Shown here: positions 8,948 through 15,617 of the stretch, piece after piece | Layout of the letters: each line of letters opens with the position of its first letter | How positions within the stretch are numbered: position 1 is the stretch's first letter | DNA from: Hoyosella subflava DQS3-9A1 | GTDB lineage: Bacteria > Actinomycetota > Actinomycetes > Mycobacteriales > Mycobacteriaceae | DNA: 64,000 nucleotides | Reading direction: 5' to 3' | Assembly (NCBI RefSeq): GCF_000214175.1 | Contig: NC_015564.1 | Span: forward strand, 992,001-1,056,000 | The notes under the pieces: generated by a model | The model's database searches: none | What the model was told of the DNA's origin: nothing | The model's input: only the letters and a program-made list of their open reading frames with translations | Translations under genes and position numbers: made by a program

Positions 8948-9825
8948 AAGCCACCCGCTCCGGCTGTGCGAAGACGCCGCGCAACGCGAACAGCGGCGGC
9001 GGCCGCTGCCGTGTCATGCACACGGACCCCCCAAGCGCCGGACGCGGCTGCAACTGCCGCGACAGCGCTGGAAGCGTCGTCGCGGTCGGCCGGATTCTCC
9101 CGTTTGAGGGTTCCGTAATCAACGCATTCCGAAAGGAATCGCTTACGTGAAGCGCCAACGAGGATTGGGAACCCGAGCCCACGCAGCGTCGGGAGGGCGG
9201 CAAGCAGGGACCAGCTCTGATCAGCAGTTTTCGCAAACCCAAGGCCCGGATCGAGGACGATGTTATCGCCGTCGACGCCTGCAGCCAGCGCTTGATCGGC
9301 ACGCCTCGCTAGCTCGAAACACACATCCTGGACTACTGAGTCGTAAACCGCGTAGCGCTGCATAACCGCAGCATGGGCACGCCAATGCATCAGGACACAT
9401 GGGACGTTCGATCCCGCAAGAAAGGGCAGCATCGCCGAGTCGGCGAGCCCGCCAGAGACGTCGTTGACCAGGACGGCTCCCGCATCGAGCGCCCGAGCGG
9501 CAACCGTCGCGCGCATCGTGTCCACTGATACCTTCACGCCTGACTCGCTCAGCGCGCGGATCACGGGGATCACCCGGCGAAGCTCCTCGGGCTCATCCAC
9601 CCGCGAAGCGCCTGGCCGCGTGGATTCGCCCCCGACATCAATAATGTCGGCACCCTGACGCGCCAGTTCAATACCGCGCTCGATCGCAGTGCTGACTTTG
9701 TCGAATTTGCCACCGTCGGAGAACGAATCGGGCGTCACATTGAGGATACCGAGGACGACGCACCGGCTCATACCAGTGGATTTGATGGGACGTCGCGTTG
9801 CCTCGACTGTGTCGAAAACTGTCAT
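8944..9825 (-). CDS. folP: Dihydropteroate synthase
   Basis: Condenses p-aminobenzoate with hydroxymethyl-dihydropterin pyrophosphate to dihydropteroate, the committed step of folate synthesis. It has 293 residues. Diagnostic motifs are [54 protein letters not shown] and RVHD near the C-terminus. All these elements look intact, so it appears to be an active FolP rather than a degenerate FolP2. It overlaps folD at 9825 (ATGA) and the metF-like gene at 8944 (GTGA), giving tight translational coupling. No folB, folE or folK is in the window, so the pterin half must come from elsewhere. Confidence 0.95.
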   Translation of the reverse strand: MTVFDTVEATRRPIKSTGMSRCVVLGILNVTPDSFSDGGKFDKVSTAIERGIELARQGADIIDVGGESTRPGASRVDEPEELRRVIPVIRALSESGVKVSVDTMRATVAARALDAGAVLVNDVSGGLADSAMLPFLAGSNVPCVLMHWRAHAAVMQRYAVYDSVVQDVCFELARRADQALAAGVDGDNIVLDPGLGFAKTADQSWSLLAALPTLRGLGFPILVGASRKRFLSECVDYGTLKRENPADRDDASSAVAAVAAASGAWGVRVHDTAAAAAAVRVARRLRTAGAGGL

Positions 9826-10739
9826 ACGGGCACCTCGACCTCGCCGTGGGGTGTTTCGATCGCGGGCGCGACCTCGGCAGCTACGATGGGCCGGTTCCGT
9901 TCCGCAATTTCGACGATGTTCGTCAATAGCATGGCTCGCGTCATTGGCCCCACGCCGCCGGTAGCTGGGCTAACCTTGCCTGCGACTGAATTCACCTCGG
10001 GGTGGACATCTCCAAGAATGCCCTCGATGGTGCGAGTGACACCGACTGAGAGCACCGTAGCGCCGGGACGGATCCAGTCCGGCTTGACTAGGTGAGCGAC
10101 GCCAGCAGCCGCGACGACGACGTCTGACGCGCGGGTATGGGCGGCAATGTCAACGGTCGCCTCATGACACAGCGTCACGGTGGCGTGCTCAGTCGGTCGC
10201 GTGAGGATGAGTCCGAGTGGTCTGCCTACGGTGAGCCCGCAGCCGATCACGCAGAACCTCTGGCCTGTGATCTCGACGTCATGCTGGCGGAGGAGCTCGA
10301 TGATCCCGCGGGGGGTGCACGGCAGCGGGCCGGGGATTCCGAGCACCAGCTTGCCGAGGTTGGTTGGATGCAGCCCATCGGCATCCTTCTCGGGGTCGAC
10401 GAGCTGAAGGATCTTGTGTGTATCGACATGGGCAGGCAACGGAAGCTGGACGATGAACCCGGTACATGCCGGGTCACTATTGAGGCGCCGTACTGCCAGT
10501 TCGATCTCGGCTGAAGTTGCCGTTGCGGGGAGCTCGACTCGTATCGACTCGATGCCGACCTCAGCGCAGTCCCGGTGCTTGCCGGCGACATACGAGTGGC
10601 TCCCCGGGTCGTCGCCTACGAGAACGGTGCCGAGCCCGGGCCGAATGCCCCGGGCATGCAGAGCGGCGACTCGCACTGCTAGCTCTGTCTTGACGTGTGC
10701 CGCGACCTTGCGTCCGTCGATCCTCGTAGCGATAGTCAC
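9822..10739 (-). CDS. folD: Bifunctional methylene-THF dehydrogenase / cyclohydrolase, copy 2
   Basis: Second FolD in the window. Conserved elements are [10 protein letters not shown] (catalytic Lys), [16 protein letters not shown] and [13 protein letters not shown] place the start at the GTG at 10739, preceded by GGAAAGG about 7 bases away; the frame also has an ATG at 10784 that would overlap the reductase gene. It has 305 residues including a short C-terminal extension rich in Glu/Val. It lies 4 bases behind the ferredoxin reductase and overlaps folP. It is clearly similar to copy 1 (1214-2107), so this looks like duplication of a one-carbon module rather than unrelated recruitment. Confidence 0.94.
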   Translation of the reverse strand: MTIATRIDGRKVAAHVKTELAVRVAALHARGIRPGLGTVLVGDDPGSHSYVAGKHRDCAEVGIESIRVELPATATSAEIELAVRRLNSDPACTGFIVQLPLPAHVDTHKILQLVDPEKDADGLHPTNLGKLVLGIPGPLPCTPRGIIELLRQHDVEITGQRFCVIGCGLTVGRPLGLILTRPTEHATVTLCHEATVDIAAHTRASDVVVAAAGVAHLVKPDWIRPGATVLSVGVTRTIEGILGDVHPEVNSVAGKVSPATGGVGPMTRAMLLTNIVEIAERNRPIVAAEVAPAIETPHGEVEVPV

Positions 10740-10743
10740 CGGA

Positions 10744-11958
10744 TTACCTTTCCAAGACTGGAGGGAGGGATTGCAGCGTCGCACTGTGTACAGCGCGGAG
10801 TTGCCGGCGCCATCGGCCGAATGCGCGTGACTGGTTCATGCCCAAGACGGCGACCGGGGTTTCGCCACGGCGGTACACGGCGAGGAAACAGAAATTCTCG
10901 GGCGATCCGTCCTCGATCGTCACAGAATCTGCTTCGGCAGCGTGGCCGGCGAACTGAATTCGCACGCCGTGCTGATCCGACCAGAAATAGGGAATGCAGG
11001 CGTGACGATCCTCTTCGTGGTTTTCACCATGCCCACCGCCTCGAAGGAGCGCCGCGACGGCGATCGCTGGCCGCTCCATCGCACCTGTCCAGTGCTCGAC
11101 GCGGTGCGCACGTCCGAGTCTGAAGTCATGCCATGCGGCGCAGTCGCCGACTGCGATGATTCCAGGGACGTTGGTTCGGCCCTGGTGATCACACTCCACC
11201 CCATTACCGAGGGCCACTCCGGAACCTGTGAGCCATTCGGTGTTGGGAATCGCCCCGATTCCAACGACGACCACGTCAGCGGGAAGCACTGTGCCGTCGA
11301 CGAGTTCGACACTCTCGACGCGGTCGCTACCCGTGAGTCGGCGCACCCCGACGCCACACCGTAAGGCAACCCCGTTTGCACTGTGCAGTCCGCAGACGGC
11401 GGTGCCCATCATCGCGCCAAGCGGGCCGGCGAGCGGTGTAGCCATCGCCTCAACGATCGTCACATCAAGGCCAAGCTTCTTAGCCGTGGCCGCGACCTCA
11501 CCGCCAATGAACCCCGCACCGATCACGACGAGGCGTGCGCCTGGCAACAACTCGGTACGGAGCGCGAGCGCGTCGTCGATCGTGCGCAGCACGTGCACGC
11601 CAGCCATCGCCGCGGATCCGGGCAGCTTTCGCGCTCGCGCCCCGGTGGCAAGGACTATTCCGTCGCTGGCAACCCGGGTGCCATCGGCGAGGACGACCGC
11701 CCGGCTGGCTGTGTCCAGCGACACCGCTGGGGAACCGAGAAGCCAGCGTGCGTACAGATCTTCATCGGCAGCCTCCAGGCTCAGGACATCTGTGTCGATC
11801 TTGCCGATCAGAAAGTCCTTTGACAGAGGTGGCCTGTCATAGGGCCTGCGCAGCTCATCACCGATGATTGTGAGCTCGCCGTCAAAGCCCTGCTGTCGCA
11901 GCGCCTGCGCCGCGTAGAGGCCTGCTAGGGAGGCGCCGACCACGGTGATGGATTTCAT
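10744..11958 (-). CDS. FAD-dependent ferredoxin reductase, copy 1
   Basis: NAD(P)H:ferredoxin reductase of the rhodocoxin/putidaredoxin/BphA4 type, which passes electrons to a Rieske-type ferredoxin. It has 404 residues. FAD motif [14 protein letters not shown] is at the N-terminus, PYDRPPLSK near residue 50, NAD motif [13 protein letters not shown] in the middle and [10 protein letters not shown] for FAD in the C-terminal part. The ATG at 11958 overlaps the ferredoxin stop (ATGA), so the two are translationally coupled. The inferred chain is NAD(P)H to this reductase to the ferredoxin to the Rieske oxygenase at 1-1155 (and/or 48887-50041). A paralogue is at 46064-47284. Confidence 0.9.
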   Translation of the reverse strand: MKSITVVGASLAGLYAAQALRQQGFDGELTIIGDELRRPYDRPPLSKDFLIGKIDTDVLSLEAADEDLYARWLLGSPAVSLDTASRAVVLADGTRVASDGIVLATGARARKLPGSAAMAGVHVLRTIDDALALRTELLPGARLVVIGAGFIGGEVAATAKKLGLDVTIVEAMATPLAGPLGAMMGTAVCGLHSANGVALRCGVGVRRLTGSDRVESVELVDGTVLPADVVVVGIGAIPNTEWLTGSGVALGNGVECDHQGRTNVPGIIAVGDCAAWHDFRLGRAHRVEHWTGAMERPAIAVAALLRGGGHGENHEEDRHACIPYFWSDQHGVRIQFAGHAAEADSVTIEDGSPENFCFLAVYRRGETPVAVLGMNQSRAFGRWRRQLRAVHSATLQSLPPVLER

Positions 11959-12323
11959 GACTCCACTCCGAACTTGACACCAGGAGGGAGATTGGGCTGC
12001 GCGTCCGACATTTCGACACAGATGTGGTCGTCTTCGATGTGCACTGTGTGCGTCCTGATCGGCAGCTTGGCTGGAGGCGAATCGACCTGACCGGTGCGCA
12101 GGTTGAATTTTGACTCGTGCAGCGGGCATTCGATCTCGCACCCTTCGAGCCATCCGTCAGCCAGGGATGCGTCCTGATGGGTGCAAGTGTCGTCGACGGC
12201 GAAGATTTCGCCCTCTTCGGTGTGGAACACCGCGATGGGCGGATGGGGTTCGGCGTCTTGCGCCGCGTGGACACGGAGAGCCTCTCCAGGTGGAAGTGCG
12301 GAGAGGGGACAAATTCGGATCAT
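11955..12323 (-). CDS. Rieske-type [2Fe-2S] ferredoxin, copy 1
   Basis: Small electron carrier of 122 residues. Rieske ligands are C47-x-H49 and C66-x2-H69 in CTHQDASL and CPLHES. GGAGG lies 4 bases before the ATG at 12323. It is the first gene of the minus-strand operon ferredoxin-reductase-folD-folP-metF-folC. Pairing with the reductase makes a three-component oxygenase likely, as in class IIB/III aromatic dioxygenases. That differs from the two-component GbcAB of Pseudomonas, where GbcB is a single FNR-type reductase with its own iron-sulphur centre. A nitrite reductase small subunit-like protein is the main alternative and is unlikely here. Confidence 0.88.
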   Translation of the reverse strand: MIRICPLSALPPGEALRVHAAQDAEPHPPIAVFHTEEGEIFAVDDTCTHQDASLADGWLEGCEIECPLHESKFNLRTGQVDSPPAKLPIRTHTVHIEDDHICVEMSDAQPNLPPGVKFGVES

Positions 12324-12334
12324 TTTCCTCCACC

Positions 12335-12374
12335 TTGGTGCGCATAACACAACAGAAAGCGTGATGCGCAACAG
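12335..12374. promoter_or_regulatory. Putative IclR-type operator between ferredoxin 1 and iclR1
   Basis: TTGGTGCG-CATAA-CACAACAG (12335-12355) is an imperfect inverted repeat with the same 5-base spacer as the perfect site at 13370-13392. A further CGCAACA half lies at 12367-12373. It sits just upstream of the ferredoxin start and in front of the divergent IclR gene, so it could control both. Confidence 0.5.
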
Positions 12375-12478
12375 TCTGCTGAGCCGCGACGCCTGCTGTC
12401 AAGAGGATGTACCGATGGAGATCACAATTCACTTTCCGAGGCCCCCGCTTGGGCAAGTACGACAGGTACGGTTGCGTC

Positions 12479-13330
12479 ATGGGCAACGAGGCGCAGAAAT
12501 CCAGTGACCGGCCGGGTAAGCGCGGATCTGACAGCCCGGGCGGGGTGCAGTCAGTCGACCGGGCAATCTCAATTCTCGAGATCCTCGCACGCGAAGGTGA
12601 GGCGGGAGTGAGTGACGTCGCCGCGGAGATCGGCGTGCACAAATCGACAGCCTTCCGGCTTCTCGCGGCCTTGGAGGAGCGCGACTTCGTCGAGCAGAGC
12701 GCGGAGCGGGGCAAGTACCGGCTCGCCTTTGGAGTCCTTCGGCTTGCAAGCGCAATCCCGACTCGCATCGACATGGTTCGCCAGTCGCAGCCCATTGTCG
12801 AGGGGCTCGCTACGCACCTTGGCGAAACGATCAACCTCGCCGTGGTTCGCGAGCACTACGCGGTCAATGTGCAGCAGGCGCGCAGCTCCGCGGCAGTGGC
12901 AAGTCAGAACTGGGTCGGCCAGCTGACGCCCCTGCATGCGACCTCCAGCGGAAAGATTCTGCTTGCCTATATGCCCGATGAGCAGCGCGACTCGATCATC
13001 GACAAGGCGGGCCTCCCGCCCCTCACCAAGCACACGGTGACGTCGCGGCGGGCTCTTCTCGACGAGCTCGCGGAGGTTCGGGAGACGGGTTTCGCCACCG
13101 CATTCGAGGAGCTGGAAGCTGGTCTCAACGCCGCGGCTGTGCCGGTCCGGGATCACACTGGCGATGTTGTCGGAGCATTGAGTGCGTCCGGTCCGGCCTT
13201 CCGCTTCGACACGGACTGGATCAAGGGTGCGGAGGCGGATTTAAGGCTGGCTGGCAGCCGCATCAGCCATCGATTGGGCTGGCTCGAGAAAGCGGCCCGC
13301 ACCGTCAGTGATGAGTCGGTGGTGTCCTGA
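12479..13330 (+). CDS. IclR-family transcriptional regulator 1
   Basis: N-terminal winged helix-turn-helix (residues about 22-85, with VSDVAAEIGVHKSTAFRLLAALEE) and C-terminal IclR effector domain containing TPLHATSSGKILLA and GLNAAAVPVRD. The ATG at 12479 gives 283 residues; the frame is open back to 12407, but the family normally starts close to this position. It is divergent from the ferredoxin operon and directly upstream of a BCCT transporter, so it probably controls betaine catabolism locally. Inverted repeats on both sides of the gene are candidate binding sites. Effector and sign of control cannot be read from the sequence. Confidence 0.88.
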   Translation: MGNEAQKSSDRPGKRGSDSPGGVQSVDRAISILEILAREGEAGVSDVAAEIGVHKSTAFRLLAALEERDFVEQSAERGKYRLAFGVLRLASAIPTRIDMVRQSQPIVEGLATHLGETINLAVVREHYAVNVQQARSSAAVASQNWVGQLTPLHATSSGKILLAYMPDEQRDSIIDKAGLPPLTKHTVTSRRALLDELAEVRETGFATAFEELEAGLNAAAVPVRDHTGDVVGALSASGPAFRFDTDWIKGAEADLRLAGSRISHRLGWLEKAARTVSDESVVS

Positions 13331-13369
13331 TGTTAAAGCCCTAAGACGCGTTTGTTTCAACTGGCGCAT

Positions 13370-13392
13370 TTTGTTGCGATGTACGCAACAAA
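13370..13392. promoter_or_regulatory. Perfect 9-base-arm palindrome upstream of BCCT transporter 1
   Basis: Arms TTTGTTGCG (13370-13378) and CGCAACAAA (13384-13392) are exact reverse complements around ATGTA. Degenerate versions with the same 5-base spacer occur at 4609, 12335, 47705 and 48735, always in front of betaine genes. This is the best copy and probably the operator of an IclR protein. Confidence 0.7.
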
Positions 13393-13446
13393 CTCATACG
13401 GTCGAAGAGCCCGAGCATGTGAACACCAATGAAGGGACTCTTCGCT

Positions 13447-15180
13447 GTGACGACCACCCCTGAGAAACCGCCGCGGCTGGACCAGTTAGAACGCTGGTCC
13501 GGAACCTACGACGGACGGATTCACAGCACTCAGTCACCGCCATCCTCCGAACCGGACTTTTTGAAGGCCCCATCGCCGCCTCCGCCGACCGGAAAGCTGA
13601 TTCCTGCACCGCGCGTCTATTATCCCGCTGCGGGCATCCTGGTGGTTTTTGTCGCGATCACCGCGATCTTTCCCCATCAGGTGGGCGACCTCATAGGCCA
13701 GGCCAACACCAGCGTGGTCCAGGACCTCGCCTGGTGGTATATCGCCGTCGTCGCTGCCTTCATCTTTTTCTGCATCTGGATCGCCGCTTCTCACATGGGC
13801 AACATCGTCCTGGGAAAGGACGGCGACCAGCCGGAGTTCTCCCGCGGGTCCTGGTTCGCGATGCTGTTCGCCGCTGGCATGGGGATAGGTCTGGTCTTTT
13901 GGGGCGTCGCCGAGCCGCTCAGTCACTTCGCGGCCACCCCACCTGGTATGCCGGGCGCCGACGCCGCGGAACGGGCCCGGACCGCCATGAACGTCACGTT
14001 TCTGCACTGGGGCTTGCACGCCTGGGCAATTTACGCGGTGGTGGGCTTGGCGGTCGCTTACTCGGTTCACCGCCTCGGCAACCCCATCTCGCTGCGGTGG
14101 ACGCTGCGGCCGCTCCTGGGTGATCGGGTGCAAGGCTTCTGGGGCGACGTCATCGATGTGATCGCCGTTCTCGGCACGCTATTCGGTATCGCCACTTCGC
14201 TTGGCCTCGGGGTCAGTCAGATCGGGGCCGGCCTCGGCTACCTCGAGGTGATCGATCAGCCCTCCACCTGGCTGCTGGTTGTGCTGATCATTGGCATCAC
14301 CGCGATCGCGGTGGTGTCCGTGGTCACCGGTATCGACAAGGGCATTAAATGGCTGTCGAACATCAACCTCTTCTTGGCAATTGGCCTTGTGGGGGCCATC
14401 CTGGTGCTCGGCCCGACGGTATTCATTCTCAGCGACCTGACCACGCAGGTCGGCTCCTACGTCCAGGACTTCTTCCGGCTCTCATTCAACGGCATGCCGT
14501 TCGAGGAGGACGGTAAACAGTGGCTCGGGGGATGGACGACCTTCTACTGGGGCTGGTGGATGAGCTGGGCGCCATTCGTGGGCGTCTTCATCGCCCGGAT
14601 CTCCAAGGGGCGCACGATCCGCGAGTTCATCGTCGGCGTGCTCCTGGTGCCGACTCTCGTCACCTTCCTGTGGTTCTCAGTGATGGGCGGAACAGCGCTA
14701 TACCAGGAGGTCTTAGGGAGTGGTGGTCTGATCGCCGAGGACGGTTCAGTGTCCGCGCCAACGGCATTGTTCCAGCTAATCGACGGCGTAGCGCCAACTC
14801 TCGCAGTCCTGCTGAGCGTCGTCGCGATTCTGCTTGTCGTGATCTTCTTCGTTACCAGCTCCGACTCTGGCTCGCTGGTCGTCGCCATGCTCTCATCTGG
14901 AGGTAATCCGAATCCTCCGATCTGGGCCCGCGCCTTCTGGGCGGTCCTGGAGGGGGCTATCGCCGCGGCGCTGCTGGTCGCTGGTGCATCCGTCTCTGGA
15001 GCCGATCCGCTCTCCGCATTGCAAACTATGGCGATCCTGCTCGCGCTGCCGTTCAGCATCGTGATGCTGCTGATGTGCGCCGCTACCGCGAAGGCGCTGT
15101 TAATCGAGAACCGCTACCGGTTGCGCAAGCAGCGGGCCTGGCTCGCCGAGCAGATAGCGCAGGAGATGCAGAAGCGGTGA
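13447..15180 (+). CDS. BCCT-family betaine/choline/carnitine transporter 1
   Basis: Secondary transporter of about 577 residues with 12 predicted membrane segments. The BCCT signature FYWGWWMSWAPFVGVFIARI (about residues 362-381) with its aromatic box for quaternary amines is intact, as are the GMGIGLVFWGVAEP stretch and the SSDSGS loop. The N-terminal tail is about 50 residues, Pro-rich and hydrophilic, as in BetP-like proteins. I prefer the GTG at 13447 because GAAGGGA lies 9 bases upstream; an ATG at 13429 adds six residues. It probably imports glycine betaine for catabolism. The perfect palindrome 55 bases upstream supports co-regulation with the oxygenase genes. Confidence 0.9.
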   Translation: MTTTPEKPPRLDQLERWSGTYDGRIHSTQSPPSSEPDFLKAPSPPPPTGKLIPAPRVYYPAAGILVVFVAITAIFPHQVGDLIGQANTSVVQDLAWWYIAVVAAFIFFCIWIAASHMGNIVLGKDGDQPEFSRGSWFAMLFAAGMGIGLVFWGVAEPLSHFAATPPGMPGADAAERARTAMNVTFLHWGLHAWAIYAVVGLAVAYSVHRLGNPISLRWTLRPLLGDRVQGFWGDVIDVIAVLGTLFGIATSLGLGVSQIGAGLGYLEVIDQPSTWLLVVLIIGITAIAVVSVVTGIDKGIKWLSNINLFLAIGLVGAILVLGPTVFILSDLTTQVGSYVQDFFRLSFNGMPFEEDGKQWLGGWTTFYWGWWMSWAPFVGVFIARISKGRTIREFIVGVLLVPTLVTFLWFSVMGGTALYQEVLGSGGLIAEDGSVSAPTALFQLIDGVAPTLAVLLSVVAILLVVIFFVTSSDSGSLVVAMLSSGGNPNPPIWARAFWAVLEGAIAAALLVAGASVSGADPLSALQTMAILLALPFSIVMLLMCAATAKALLIENRYRLRKQRAWLAEQIAQEMQKR

Positions 15181-15206
15181 GCAGGCTGCCTCTCGATTCG
15201 AGCGTC

Positions 15207-15234
15207 GATATCATCGTAATTAAGCGATAGTATC
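15207..15234. promoter_or_regulatory. Imperfect inverted repeat, probable ArsR-family operator
   Basis: GATATCATCG (15207-15216) pairs with CGATAGTATC (15225-15234) at 8 of 10 positions around an 8-base AT-rich spacer. It ends 5 bases before the regulator start, the usual place for autoregulation by an ArsR/SmtB repressor. Confidence 0.5.
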
Positions 15235-15239
15235 GGTAT

Positions 15240-15617
15240 GTGGCGATTAATTCTCCAATACGCGGACGCAGTGATTCGCGCATAGACGGTGGGGAACTCG
15301 GTTCGGCCGCCTCCTTGTTCCACAGCCTCTCGGATGCCACCCGGCTCGCAATCGTGCTGCGCCTCGCACGCGGTGAAGCGAGGGTTGCGGATCTAGTAGG
15401 TGAGCTAGGCCTGGCTCAATCGACCGTTTCGGCGCACGTGGCCTGCTTGCGCGATTGCCAGCTTGTTGCGGGGCGACCAGAGGGAAGGCAAATCTTCTAC
15501 CGCCTTGCCCGGCGTGAGCTGATCGATCTGTTGGCCTCTGCTGAGACGCTGCTGGCCGCTACGGGAAACGCGGTGGCGCTCTGCCCGAACTACGGAGAGC
15601 CCCGCCCGCATGAGTGA
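15240..15617 (+). CDS. ArsR/SmtB-family metal-sensing repressor, CmtR-like
   Basis: 125-residue winged-helix protein. HTH segment LVGELGLAQSTVSAHVACLRDC lies around residues 55-78. The two Cys in the recognition region (HVACLRDC) and a third Cys near the C-terminus (ALCPNY) match the arrangement by which mycobacterial CmtR binds Cd/Pb. The GTG at 15240 is used. Its last 8 bases overlap the ctpG start, so the pair forms one transcript: metal binding would release the repressor and induce efflux. The pair cmtR-ctpG is known from mycobacteria. Confidence 0.82.
   Translation: MAINSPIRGRSDSRIDGGELGSAASLFHSLSDATRLAIVLRLARGEARVADLVGELGLAQSTVSAHVACLRDCQLVAGRPEGRQIFYRLARRELIDLLASAETLLAATGNAVALCPNYGEPRPHE

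Noticed and set aside
8634-9302. Minus-strand gene between metF and folP in another frame
   Set aside because: Overlaps two well-supported genes and has no conserved motif.
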